Origin: Gracilaria vermiculophylla
Taxonomy: Eukaryota; Rhodophyta; Florideophyceae; Gracilariales; Gracilariaceae
Length of the DNA: 64,000 nt
Assembly: GCA_019155205.2 (NCBI GenBank)
Contig: JAHNZQ020000010.1
Location: 1,905,753-1,969,752, forward strand
Reading direction: 5' to 3'
The notes under the pieces were generated by a model. It made no database searches and was not told where the DNA came from. It saw only the letters and a list, made by a program, of their open reading frames with translations. The position numbers were made by a program, and so were the translations under genes. The stretch's first letter is position 1; every line of letters begins with the position of its first letter. Shown here one piece after another: positions 18,138 through 26,865 of the stretch.

Positions 18138-18672
18138 CTGTCGTGCAAGACAAGCTCAACATGAGCTTGTATGCAGGTTAACTGTTAAAAGTTTTTGGTA
18201 AGTTGAGAACGTAAAATAGACTAGGCGTTTGTGGCTGTTGATCACTGCTCACTGCGAACTCACAACGTACTACCAAAAGGGTGTTGCTCACGAGAGCGAT
18301 TGGCTTTTGGCATCGTGCGAGGGGGCGGAATACAAGGCTGGGACAGCAGCAGTTTGCAGAGGAGCTGGACAGCGATTGTGTTGCGACGAAATGGAGTGAT
18401 TGGCATGAGCGCTGCGCCGGTGTGCGGCAAGCAAGCATTTGTTACAGCAAAACATTTTGTTTAAAAAAACCATTTGGCGAATGCTGTAAACGACTATTCT
18501 ACGGAGCACGAGAGGGCGAAATGGGTGCATGCGGCTTGCGGGGCGCGCCAGCAGCGCGCCGCACTCCATTCGGCTTGTTAGAAGTGTGTGTGTGTTGTAT
18601 GACTAACCCTACCAAGAGAGATGGTGAAAAAAGATATTAGTCGCAGCGGGTGCGTCTGCGAGCGGCGGCGCG
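18138..18672. other. Intergenic between convergent genes
   Basis: 3' regions of PDH E1-alpha and the cyclin gene. The short open frames on both strands show no motif. Confidence 0.5.
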
Positions 18673-19872
18673 CTAGTCGCGGCGGCGCGCGTCGGGGCGC
18701 GGCGCGGCGCCGCCGCCGCCGCCGCCGCCGAGCAGGCGCAGCAGCGCGGCGGTGCTCGCCGCCACCTGGCGCTCGCCGGCGGCGCACAGCGCGGCCGCGT
18801 CCACCGGCGGCAGGCCGCCGCCGCCGCCGCCGCCGCCGCGCGCGTGCGACGCGATGAGCAGCGCGCTGGCCGCCAGCGTGCGCGGCGCGTGCGCCAGGTA
18901 CACGGAGGGGTGCAGCAGCGCGAGGTCCAGCAGGCGCGCCGCCGCGTGGTAGCGCTGGCGCAGCGCGCGGCACGGCGACGCGGGGGCAAGGCGCCGCGCG
19001 CTTCGGCCGCCGCGCGCCTCGGCCGCCGCCGCGCGCGCGGCGCGCGGCTGGCTGGCGGCGCGCGACGGGTCGCGGCGCGCGTGCGCGCGGTTGGGTGGGG
19101 GCTGGCAGTCGTCGTCGTCGGACAGGTCGCTGATGTCGTGGTCGGCGGCGTCGAACGGTTCGGCAGTGGTGCGGTCCAGCACGGGCTGGTGATGCCAGGC
19201 ATCGGCAGGGGGGTGTGTTGCGTGGGGGCTCGAGGGACAAGCGCCATGACGATTGGGCGCGACGGGGAGCAGCGTATGCAGCACAGACACATATTCCAGC
19301 AGGTAGTGCACGGGTGTGTTGTATGCAAGGTTCCACTGCAGAGCAGAGAGCAGGACCAGTTCCATGGCGCGAATGTTGTGGGCGCTACAACCTGTCTCAC
19401 CAACACGCTCCCATTCGCTGATTGGGGGCGTGGGGGTTGGAGACTTGTCATATTTGGAGGCCGTGTACAGGCACGTCAAGGCGTACAGGGGACACAGGGA
19501 GGAGCTCCAGGGGATGGTGGGAACAAACGCATCCATGAAGCGCACGGCAATGTGCAAGGTGAGCGAGCGGATGCCGAAATACACACACACTTCTGCGAGC
19601 CATTCTATAAGAGCAGCGCGGCGGGAAGCGTAAGGGAGCAGCGTGGGGTTGCTGAGGCGGCGCAACACACACATCTGCTGTGGGTACTGCGCGGCCGAAC
19701 ACTGTAACATCATTCGAAACGCGTACTCTTCATCGACAGAGCGATGGAAGACGGGTGGCGGCTTGGACAGGTTGGATGGGGTACGAGGAGAGGGCGAAAG
19801 TACAGGCGACGTGGGGGGATTTTGGGGGTGCGGTGGAGTAGAGGCATTGCCTGCTGCCGTGGTAAGGCTCAT
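18673..19872 (-). CDS. Cyclin with homopolymeric insertions
   Basis: 399 residues. The cyclin N-box spans about 50-190: a Pro-rich N terminus, FHRSVDEEYAFRMM, then RRAALIEWLAEVCVYFGIR, LHIAVRFMDAF, YALTCLYTASKYDK and SALQWNLAYNTPVHYL. This is the helical fold that binds and activates a CDK; the Arg-x-x-Leu-x-x-Trp with a downstream Lys and Glu fits A/B/D-type cyclins, but I cannot fix the class. The C-box is recognisable (RYHAAARLLDLALLHPSVYL) but is interrupted by an acidic/Arg-rich insert (about 240-300) and two poly-Gly runs encoded by GCC trinucleotide repeats on the plus strand (about 18709-18729 and 18818-18838). Codon use is far more GC-rich in this half. Confidence 0.8.
   Translation of the reverse strand: MSLTTAAGNASTPPHPQNPPTSPVLSPSPRTPSNLSKPPPVFHRSVDEEYAFRMMLQCSAAQYPQQMCVLRRLSNPTLLPYASRRAALIEWLAEVCVYFGIRSLTLHIAVRFMDAFVPTIPWSSSLCPLYALTCLYTASKYDKSPTPTPPISEWERVGETGCSAHNIRAMELVLLSALQWNLAYNTPVHYLLEYVSVLHTLLPVAPNRHGACPSSPHATHPPADAWHHQPVLDRTTAEPFDAADHDISDLSDDDDCQPPPNRAHARRDPSRAASQPRAARAAAAEARGGRSARRLAPASPCRALRQRYHAAARLLDLALLHPSVYLAHAPRTLAASALLIASHARGGGGGGGGLPPVDAAALCAAGERQVAASTAALLRLLGGGGGGGAAPRPDARRRD
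18709..18729. repeat. (GCC)7 trinucleotide run inside the cyclin gene
   Basis: Seven GCC units on the plus strand; read on the minus strand they encode poly-Gly near the cyclin C terminus. A second similar run lies at about 18818-18838. Confidence 0.85.
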
Positions 19873-20557
19873 GGTCTAGACCGGGGGGGGGGGTTCAAGT
19901 TACGACTAGGCGATATATACAACACCAAGGTTCTGGGAGCCACTATGGGGAAAGCAAATAGGGTATCGGGGTGCGGGGCATTCAAGGGAAACACTGGTGC
20001 ACTGTGGAGCGTCTCCCACGGCGAGCGATGGCAACGGCGACGACGGGATAACGAACAGGCGGGCAAGCAAGAACGGCAGCGGAGAGTGCAAGTCTACGGC
20101 GGGGGGTGGCGGGGGGGTGGCGGAGGGGCGGACGGGGGGAGGTTGGCACGGCGTGTATAAGAACGGATTGGAAAGTTGAGTTTATTTTGAGGAGGGGAGG
20201 CGCAGCGGGTGAGATCGGCGGGCAGCTGAGCGGCGGAGTTGGATCTCGACGCGGAGTTGCGCCAAGATTAAACGCCAAAACGTTTGGGCGAGGGAGAAGT
20301 GGACAGCTTCTGCGTAAGGCGTGACGCGAGTTTGGAACGGAGATTAAAATGAAGCAATGCGTCGCGCGCGGCGGGGCGCCACTGTCATGAGCGCGCGCTG
20401 CTGGCGCGGCCAACGCGCCTGTGACGCGCGCGGAGAGCTGCCAGGCGGCGGCGGCCGGCGGCGGCGGCGGGGGAGGAACGCGCTCATTGCGCGCGGCGCG
20501 TTTGAGCGGCGCGCCGCGCGGTGGAAAGCAGTCACTTGCGCGATTTGAAACGCGATG

Positions 20558-20584
20558 TGCGCGCGCGCGCGCGCGCGCGCGCGC
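20558..20584. repeat. (GC)n dinucleotide run
   Basis: Uninterrupted alternating G/C of about 27 bases, a candidate Z-DNA-forming tract. Confidence 0.9.
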
Positions 20585-20886
20585 CGCCGCTAGACGCAGC
20601 GCGCTCAGCTCACACGCGGCGGCGGCGGCGGCGCGCGCGCACCGGCGCCCATTGCTGGCGCCGCGCCCTTGCGCCCGCCCGTTCCACCGCCCGCGGCGCG
20701 GCGCAACACGTACTGCGCCGCGCGCGCTGTAGTCGCGCGAGCGGTTGGAATGCACGTCAAGCACATGGCGCCGCGCCGCACCGCGCTGCGCCGCGCTGCG
20801 CCGGGCCTGCGCCGCCGCCGCCGCGCCCCCTCGAAATTAGAGCGCCGCGCCGCGCGCGCGCGCGCGCTCGCCGCCTCGTCAGCGCA

Positions 20887-20887
<1 letters not shown>

Positions 20888-20926
<39 letters not shown>
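20888..20926. repeat. (GCC)13 microsatellite
   Basis: Thirteen perfect GCC units in the non-coding GC-rich spacer. Confidence 0.95.
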
Positions 20927-21017
20927 TCCGCCGCGCGCGCCGCAACGGTCCAATTACACCGGCGCGCCGCCGGACATGCCGCCTCGCCGCCGCGCGCGCA
21001 CAGTGCGCGGCACGCCG

Positions 21018-21020
<3 letters not shown>

Positions 21021-21065
<45 letters not shown>
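21021..21065. repeat. (GCCCGC)n hexanucleotide repeat
   Basis: About seven and a half copies of a GCCCGC unit over 45 bases, non-coding. Confidence 0.95.
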
Positions 21066-21096
21066 TGAATTTGGCGCAGCCGCGCCACTTCGACAA

Positions 21097-21144
<48 letters not shown>
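21097..21144. repeat. (GCC)16 microsatellite
   Basis: Sixteen perfect GCC units, the longest in the window. Confidence 0.95.
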
Positions 21145-21146
<2 letters not shown>

Positions 21147-21531
21147 CACGGCGCCTGACAGCGTCCGACAGCCGCGCGCCGCGCGCCGCGCGGCGCAGTG
21201 TGCAGCATTGCGCACGCGCGCGGTGGAACGGCGCGCGCCCGCGCCGAAGGCGGCACCGCCGCGCATCACGCGGCTGCCCGCCCGCCCGCCGCCGCCGCCG
21301 CCGCCGCGGCCGCGGCCACGGCCGCGCGCAGCAGCACGCCCGCGATAGCGGCGGGCGCGGCGGGCGCGGCGGGCGCGGCGCGAGCGCGGCGGCAACGAGC
21401 TGCGCGCGATGCGCGCGCGCGCGGCGTGCAAAAGCGCATCGGCGGCAGTTTGCATTGCGCGCCGTCCACCGCGCCGCGCCGTCCACCGCCTCGCGTCAGC
21501 GCGCGCGGCCACAACGCGCCGCCTGCTGCGC

Positions 21532-21567
21532 GCGGTAGCCGCGGTAGCCGCGGTAGCCGCGGTAGCC
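21532..21567. repeat. 9-bp tandem repeat, four copies
   Basis: Four perfect copies of GCGGTAGCC, followed by degenerate copies to about 21585. Confidence 0.9.
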
Positions 21568-22737
21568 GTGGCAGCCGTGGCGGCCGCGGGAGCGCGCGCC
21601 GGCGCGCGCGGGATGGCTGCGACGCCGGCGCCGCCGCCGGCCGCTACATAACGCTCCGCCACGCGCGGCGTGCGACCGGCGCGGTGTCGCGCCACGCCGA
21701 GCAGTCGCCCCGGCGCGCTGCGCGCTGCGCATCTTGCGCGCTGCGCTGCCCGCGCGCCGCGCCGCTTGCGCGCCGATCGCGCTCAGCGTAAGTTGCGTGC
21801 ATCCGAGCGTTCCACTTTGGCGGTCGCGCGCCCTTCCGCATGATGAGCAATTCACGCCGAAACACACATCCTAGTGATCAGCATCATCTCGACGCTGCAA
21901 CAAGCAGCGACACCTGACACTCTGCGGACCGATATGATAGGCCTGACGGAACGTGTGACGCGCCCGCCGCTCTCAGTTCATTGCTGACCTCTTGTGCTTG
22001 TTGTTGCCGCGTGCCTCACGCTTCTCCCCGCCCCGCACACAGGTACGTCATGCCACCCACGCCCAGCCCACCGCGTGTTCCGGAGGATGACCCCATAGTT
22101 TTACTATTAGATGACGAGCTTTAGTGCGCACTGAGACTCAGTTTTTGTAGTCGCTGCGCGTGAAGATGAAAGCTAATGTCTTTGACGGCCACCGATCGCC
22201 CCCCCTGCCCTCGTCCGTGCCACAGCCCCCACTGACCGCGCGTCGTTTGTGTTCACCACCCGAAAGCGCATGTCGCCACATCGCGCCCCGCACCCACCTC
22301 GGTAAGTGCCATCATGCTGCTGTGCGGCCCCCCTCCTGCGCCGCGCCGCCGCACCTCTTGCGAAGCGCACTGTGATGATCACTCGGCATTTGTCTCAAGG
22401 TTGTGCTCTCGCGGTTTTCGCGTTTGCCTCGTCTATGTGGAAACTCTCGGACTACCTTCAAACGAGCATCTCTGACTCACCACGCACCCCATGGCCGCTC
22501 GCACCCCGCCGCCTTTGCGCGCTTGCCATCTTCTGACCCACCCACCGCATACAGCCTTTTTGTGTATGCGCCCGCTTGCGCCCACAACGCCTCGTCTGCG
22601 CCCGCGCTGCGCAGCGCAGCGCCGCCCATGGCGCAGCGCCACCCGCAACAAACTTTCGCGCAGCGCCGATGCAGTCGTAAACAAAAGTGCCCTTTATCAC
22701 AAACACAATGCCGCAGCGAGAGACGACGCATCACACA

Positions 22738-23319
22738 TCAGAAGATGGCGTCTTTTTCGGGCGAGAGCTGCTCCGGCAGCGGCTGATGCTGCCCGCCGCC
22801 CGCGCCGTTCGCCGCCCCGTCGCTCGCCGCGTCGTCGCCCTGCGCGCCGAGCGCCGCCGCGCGCCCCACGGCCGCGTCCACGTCGGCGCCCAGCTGCGCC
22901 ACGTCCGCCGGCACGTGCGCCAGCGCCGCCCTCAGCGCCGCCGCCGAGCGCAGCAGCGCGCGTAGCGCGCCGCGCGACTGCGCGCACGCCGCCGCCGCCT
23001 CGCGCTGCTGCGCCTCCAGCCGCGCCGAGAACTGCGCCTTCTTGGCCAGGCTGCGCATCGCGCTCTCGCGGTTCTTGAGCACGCGCTGCCGCTTGCGCTC
23101 CTCGGCCGACAGCTCGCCGCCGCCGCCGCCGCCGTTCCCGCCGCCGCCGCTCCCGCCGCCGCCGCCGCCGCCGCTGCCGCCGCCGCCCTTCTTGCCCGCG
23201 CGCCGCCGCTTGCTCGGCCGCCCCGCCTCCGCGCCGGCGCCCGCGTCCGCGCCGGCGCCGGCGCCGGCGCCGGCGCCCGCGCACGCGCCGCTGTCCGCGT
23301 CGTCGCCGGAGGGCGACAT
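22738..23319 (-). CDS. bZIP transcription factor with Gly/Ala repeat regions
   Basis: 193 residues from the ATG at 23319; the frame runs 34 codons further upstream to another ATG at 23421. After an acidic start comes an Ala-Gly alternation (encoded by GCCGGC hexamers), a basic patch RPSKRRRAGKK and two long poly-Gly stretches. The bZIP basic region is ERKRQRVLKNRESAMRSLAKK, with the signature N-x3-A-x2-S (usual last Arg replaced by Leu). A leucine-zipper-like helix rich in Ala and Gln follows, with weak heptad leucines. The C terminus is short and acidic. This is a nuclear DNA-binding dimer; its target genes cannot be told. It is divergent from the gene at 24055. Confidence 0.7.
   Translation of the reverse strand: MSPSGDDADSGACAGAGAGAGAGADAGAGAEAGRPSKRRRAGKKGGGGSGGGGGGGSGGGGNGGGGGGELSAEERKRQRVLKNRESAMRSLAKKAQFSARLEAQQREAAAACAQSRGALRALLRSAAALRAALAHVPADVAQLGADVDAAVGRAAALGAQGDDAASDGAANGAGGGQHQPLPEQLSPEKDAIF
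23249..23276. repeat. GCCGGC hexamer run coding Ala-Gly in the bZIP gene
   Basis: Several GCCGGC units in tandem, translated on the minus strand as alternating Ala and Gly. Confidence 0.85.
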
Positions 23320-24054
23320 GGCGGCGCTCGGGCGCGCGCGGCGTCGCGCGGCGCGTGCCTCGCGGCCGTTTTGGCGCGCCGCGCGCGCCGCCAGCGGCTC
23401 GCGGCGCCCGCTACTGGCCAATTGCGCGCCACCACGGAGCGCGCCGCGGCGCGCGGTGAGCCAAAGCCGCTTCGCCGCCAGGCGCGCGCGCGCTCTTCCC
23501 CGCGCTCGGCGCGCGGTGCATTCTCACCCCGGCAGCGTGCGCACCTCCGCCGCGCGCGCGGGCGCGCGCGCCCGGGGAGCACTTGTGCGGCCGGCTCCGC
23601 ATCCGCCGCGCGCTGCGCGCGAGCGACCGCGCGCTGCGGCCGGCGCAGGCGGGCACCAGCGCCGCGTGCGCTGCGGCCGCCGCGCACGAGGCCGCCCTCC
23701 GCCGCGCCACTCGGCCTGTGGTGCTGCGGCGCAGCCGTGCGCGCGCGCGCGCCGCCGCGGCGCGCCGCTCCGCGCCTGAGCGGGCGTCCATTCGCCCCGA
23801 GCAGCCGCGCCGCGCCCCAATTCACGCGCCAGTCCGCCGCGCGCAAGCGGGCGCCGGCCGCCCCCGCGCGCTTCCCCATCGGGAAGCGCCGCCGCAGCGT
23901 TCAAATCAGCCGCCGCCGCCGCCGCGCGCGCCGCATAAGAGCGCCGGCCGCCGCCGCGCACCCGCCGCGCGCCGCGCCGCGCCGCGCCGCAACGCCGCGC
24001 ACTGCACCGCCGTTCGAGCCGCCAGCCCGCACCGCCCCAGCGCCCGCCCGCCGC
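23320..24054. promoter_or_regulatory. GC-rich divergent promoter region
   Basis: 735 bases between the divergent bZIP gene and the gene at 24055, again nearly stop-free in all frames. CCAAT-like ATTGGCC/CCAAT cores occur at about 23416-23424 and 23816-23821. No TATA box is apparent. Confidence 0.4.
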
Positions 24055-24453
24055 ATGGACTTCATCGGCAGCTACTACGTGCCGGCCTCGGACCCGTTCC
24101 CGACGCCGCGCAACGCCGTGCCGCCCGTGTTCCACGAGCTGCCGCCGCTCAACACCGACCCGGACGAGGCGCAGCTGCAGTTGATCAGGAACGGCGACTT
24201 CTCGCAGCTGCGAAAGCTGCGCAAGATGGGCGAGCGCCGCAAGCGCACCGTCCGCTTCATGGCGTCCGTCTGTCACGACGCCGACTCGCTCGAGCGCATT
24301 GCCCTCACCCCGAAGGGCGAGCAGCGCCCCCCCGAATCGCCGCCCGCCCCCGCGCAGCAGCAGAGCGCCGAGAAGAGCCAGCACAAGCCAGACAAGGACG
24401 GCCGCATGTCCATTTTCGGCATCAAGTTTGGCAAGCTGCACACGCGCCGCTGA
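24055..24453 (+). CDS. Hypothetical small basic protein
   Basis: 132 residues from the ATG at 24055, which follows a stop-poor GC-rich leader. It starts MDFIGSYYVPASDPFPTPRN, has a helical middle part (QLIRNGDFSQLRKLRKMGERRKRTVRFMAS) that is strongly basic, a Gln/Pro/Lys-rich region and a hydrophobic-basic end (MSIFGIKFGKLHTRR). No domain is recognised. Composition and codon pattern are protein-like, unlike the flanking GC-repeat frames. The basic helix could bind nucleic acid. It is convergent with succinyl-CoA synthetase. Confidence 0.6.
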   Translation: MDFIGSYYVPASDPFPTPRNAVPPVFHELPPLNTDPDEAQLQLIRNGDFSQLRKLRKMGERRKRTVRFMASVCHDADSLERIALTPKGEQRPPESPPAPAQQQSAEKSQHKPDKDGRMSIFGIKFGKLHTRR

Positions 24454-24536
24454 CCGCCGCGCCCACGTTGTGTGTGTTTGGAAGCCAACGCAGATTGTAG
24501 TTAGTTAAACACACAACTCACAAGCCCGAGCTACCT

Positions 24537-25865
24537 TTACGTGTGGAACGCCACGTTCACGTCTACAGAGTTGGCCAGCCTCACGATTTCGGCCAGCGTG
24601 CACGCCTTCTTGGCCGCTTGGTCGAGGTCGTCCGACGCCACCAGCTCGAGACCGCTAGCCCCTATCAACGCCTTGGCCTCGTCCACCTTGTTGCCTTGAA
24701 GCCTCACCACCACCGGAATGCGCATGTCGATAGTTTTAGCTGCGTTAATGATACCCTGTGCGATCACGTCACACCTCATGATTCCTCCAAAAATGTTCAC
24801 AAGTATAGCTTCCACCTTAGGATCGTCGTTCAAAATCTTAAACGCCTCCGTTACCTGAGTTTCAGTTGCGCTCCCTCCAACGTCTAAAAAGTTGGCAGGA
24901 TCTCCCCCGTGCAGCTTGATGATGTCCATGGTTGCCATTGCCAGCCCAGCCCCGTTTACCAAGCACCCAATATTGCCGTCCAACCCGATGTAGTTGAGGT
25001 CGAACTCGTGCGCCCGCACTTCGCGCGCGTCTTCCTGGCTCGTGTCGCGCATGTCGAACAAATCCTTGTGTCGAAACTCCGCGTTGTCGTCAAAATTGAT
25101 CTTGGCGTCGATGCAGATCACGCCGCCCTCGGGCGTCTCGGCAATGGGGTTCACCTCCACCAGCGTGGCGTCCTTGTCAATGAAAAGCTTGTACAATTTG
25201 TGCACCTGATCCGCCGCCGTTTTTAGCGCCGCTTCTCCCGTGAACCCCAGGGCCTTTGCGCACGTTTCGGCGCCTTCGTTGGTCAGCCCTTCGCCCATGT
25301 CCACGGGAATCTTTGTTATGGCCGACGGATCGGAGGCTGCAATGTCTTCGATGGACGTTCCTCCGACACGGCTTGCGATGATGACCGGGCCCTGGCTTTC
25401 TCTATCGTACGTGATCGCAAAGTACATTTCCCTCCTCAAGTAAACCCGTTCGGTCACCAGTGCCTTCGAACACAGCCTGCCTTGTTCTCCAGTCTGCTTG
25501 GTGACAAGGTACTGACCAATCATGCTTCCGGCCACATCCGCCGCCTTCTCGGCGTCGTAGCAGATGTGCACACCGCCCTTGAATCCATTCTTAAAAGTGC
25601 CGAGGCCTCTTCCGCCCGCCAGCACTTGCGCCTTGACAACAATGTCTTTGCCGGCCAGAGACTCGGCGGCCGACAGTGCCGCTTCGCGCGAGTCGACGTC
25701 AAAGCCCTTCGGCACGTTGATCTCGCAGTCGCGCATCAACTGCTGGCTTTGGTACTCGTGCAGGTTGAGAAAGCGTTTCGCTGAAGCTGCGCGCAGAATC
25801 GACGCCGTGCGCTGCGACACGCGGGCCGATCGCGAGCATCTGAGCGCCAGCGTCGGGAAGTTCAT
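24537..25865 (-). CDS. Succinyl-CoA synthetase (ligase) beta subunit, mitochondrial
   Basis: 442 residues from the ATG at 25865 (a GTG two codons earlier is not needed). It catalyses, with the alpha subunit, succinyl-CoA + NDP + Pi to succinate + CoA + NTP in the TCA cycle. The N terminus is a presequence (RCSRSARVSQRTASILRAA), then the ATP-grasp domain starts at LNLHEYQSQQLM. Motifs include KAQVLAGGRGLGTF, TLVEVNPIAETPEG and the C-terminal CoA-ligase part GLDGNIGCLVNGAGLAMATMD, GGDPANFLDVGG, VNIFGGIMRCDVIAQG. Length and order are normal. Whether it uses ADP or GDP cannot be read by eye. Confidence 0.95.
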   Translation of the reverse strand: MNFPTLALRCSRSARVSQRTASILRAASAKRFLNLHEYQSQQLMRDCEINVPKGFDVDSREAALSAAESLAGKDIVVKAQVLAGGRGLGTFKNGFKGGVHICYDAEKAADVAGSMIGQYLVTKQTGEQGRLCSKALVTERVYLRREMYFAITYDRESQGPVIIASRVGGTSIEDIAASDPSAITKIPVDMGEGLTNEGAETCAKALGFTGEAALKTAADQVHKLYKLFIDKDATLVEVNPIAETPEGGVICIDAKINFDDNAEFRHKDLFDMRDTSQEDAREVRAHEFDLNYIGLDGNIGCLVNGAGLAMATMDIIKLHGGDPANFLDVGGSATETQVTEAFKILNDDPKVEAILVNIFGGIMRCDVIAQGIINAAKTIDMRIPVVVRLQGNKVDEAKALIGASGLELVASDDLDQAAKKACTLAEIVRLANSVDVNVAFHT

Positions 25866-26168
25866 TTGCACCAGAGACGCAGAGCGTGTCGCGTCCCGTC
25901 GCGGAGGCGGCGGATGGCGGAAACGCGCTCCGCCGTGGCAACGGGCTCTCGCTTACATCGCGCGCCCGCGCACCGGTCTCAGCACTCGTCACCGTACGCT
26001 CGTGCACCGGTTGCTGAATCTTTTGGCAGCCAAAACATGAAAACAACACAAATGTTGGAAAGCCCCCCCTGTTTTACTGTACGATGCCGCTCGTCCATCT
26101 TTGCAATCTCCTTTCTTGTGCCGTCCCCCGCTTTCGACCAACAGCTCGGGTTGCAACAGAGCTCTGCG
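25866..26168. promoter_or_regulatory. Divergent promoter region, SCS-beta / TPM protein
   Basis: About 300 bases between two head-to-head genes. It includes alternative ATGs (25866-frame and 26037) for the TPM gene, so part may be 5' UTR or extended leader. Confidence 0.4.
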
Positions 26169-26813
26169 ATGCCTGCCTTTGTCCACACTCTCAATGTCAA
26201 CTTAATCACGCGGAGGCACGTGGTTTGTAAAGCTGCTGAGAATCGAAACGCCGTGCGAGTCTCACGCCGCGCTTTCGGTTCTGGTGCGGTGCACGTGCTC
26301 ACCTCACTAGCTTTGCCCATGATTATCAAGCCAGCGCCAGCAAACGCGGCACGACCAGAGGGCGTCAATCGCCCAGATTTGCTCCCCAAAGAAGACACCA
26401 CTGTGATTGACCTCGAGCGCTTCCTCGCCTCTGGAGAAATTCATCGACTGCAGAACAAGATCGCAGACCTTGAGCGAAGAACAGGGTTTAAAGTCCGCGT
26501 TTTGACCCAACGATATCCACAGAGTCCCGGCCTCGCCATTAGAGATTACTGGGCAGTGAATGATGATACAGTTGTCATCGTTGCCGATTATTTTGGCGGC
26601 AGCGGGCAGCTTCTCAAGTTCAACGTTGGTGCTAATGTAGACAAGCTGCTTCCCCCGCGTTTCTGGTCAATTCTTTCCGCTACGTATGGAAACAAGTTCT
26701 TTGTTCAAAACAATGGTGAAGCGCTATCTATCATACACGCTGTTGAATGTGTGCGTACATGTCTTTTAAATAACGGATGTGCGACCCCTCCTGATCTGAA
26801 TCCCAAGATTTGA
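26169..26813 (+). CDS. Thylakoid-lumen TPM-domain protein with Tat signal
   Basis: 214 residues from the ATG at 26169; an in-frame ATG at 26037 would add 44 residues. A basic plastid transit region is followed by a twin-arginine lumenal signal: SRRAF at 32-36, a hydrophobic stretch (VHVLTSLALPMI) and an Ala-x-Ala cleavage site (ANAA). The mature part has GVNRPDLLPK, VIDLERFLASGEIHRLQNKI, FKVRVLTQRYPQSPGLAIRD and VVIVADYFGG, the pattern of TPM-domain lumen proteins (TLP18.3/Psb32-like families linked to photosystem II repair). The C-terminal membrane anchor of TLP18.3 is not obvious. The targeting signal shows that the host is photosynthetic. Confidence 0.8.
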   Translation: MPAFVHTLNVNLITRRHVVCKAAENRNAVRVSRRAFGSGAVHVLTSLALPMIIKPAPANAARPEGVNRPDLLPKEDTTVIDLERFLASGEIHRLQNKIADLERRTGFKVRVLTQRYPQSPGLAIRDYWAVNDDTVVIVADYFGGSGQLLKFNVGANVDKLLPPRFWSILSATYGNKFFVQNNGEALSIIHAVECVRTCLLNNGCATPPDLNPKI

Positions 26814-26865
26814 AGGGCAAGCTGCCCAGAGAGTTGAGAACCGCCAACCTGTTGACCCCTCACGC

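Larger units (their letters stand above)
19873..22737. other. 2.9-kb non-coding, extremely GC-rich spacer
   Basis: Upstream of the cyclin and downstream of the bZIP gene. 19873-20340 is G-rich on the plus strand. 20340-21800 is nearly pure CG/GCC/GCG with several microsatellites (listed separately); 21800-22737 returns to mixed composition. Overlapping ORFs of 160-310 codons run in all six frames at 20521-21800, and their proteins are only Ala/Arg/Pro/Gly. I regard none as genes. An isolated coding-like stretch follows an acceptor-like CACACAG at 22036-22042. Confidence 0.6.

Noticed and set aside
20888..21144. Regularly spaced repeats as a CRISPR array
   Set aside because: Simple trinucleotide and hexanucleotide microsatellites with no spacer-repeat structure, in a eukaryotic nuclear context.
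20521..21800. Overlapping ORFs of 160-310 codons on both strands
   Set aside because: They exist only because stop codons are rare in CG-repeat DNA. Products are Ala/Arg/Pro/Gly strings with no domain, and all frames are equally open.
22697..23879. Long minus and plus frames around the bZIP gene
   Set aside because: Only the frame with the NRESAMRSL basic region is meaningful; the others are Arg/Ala shadows.
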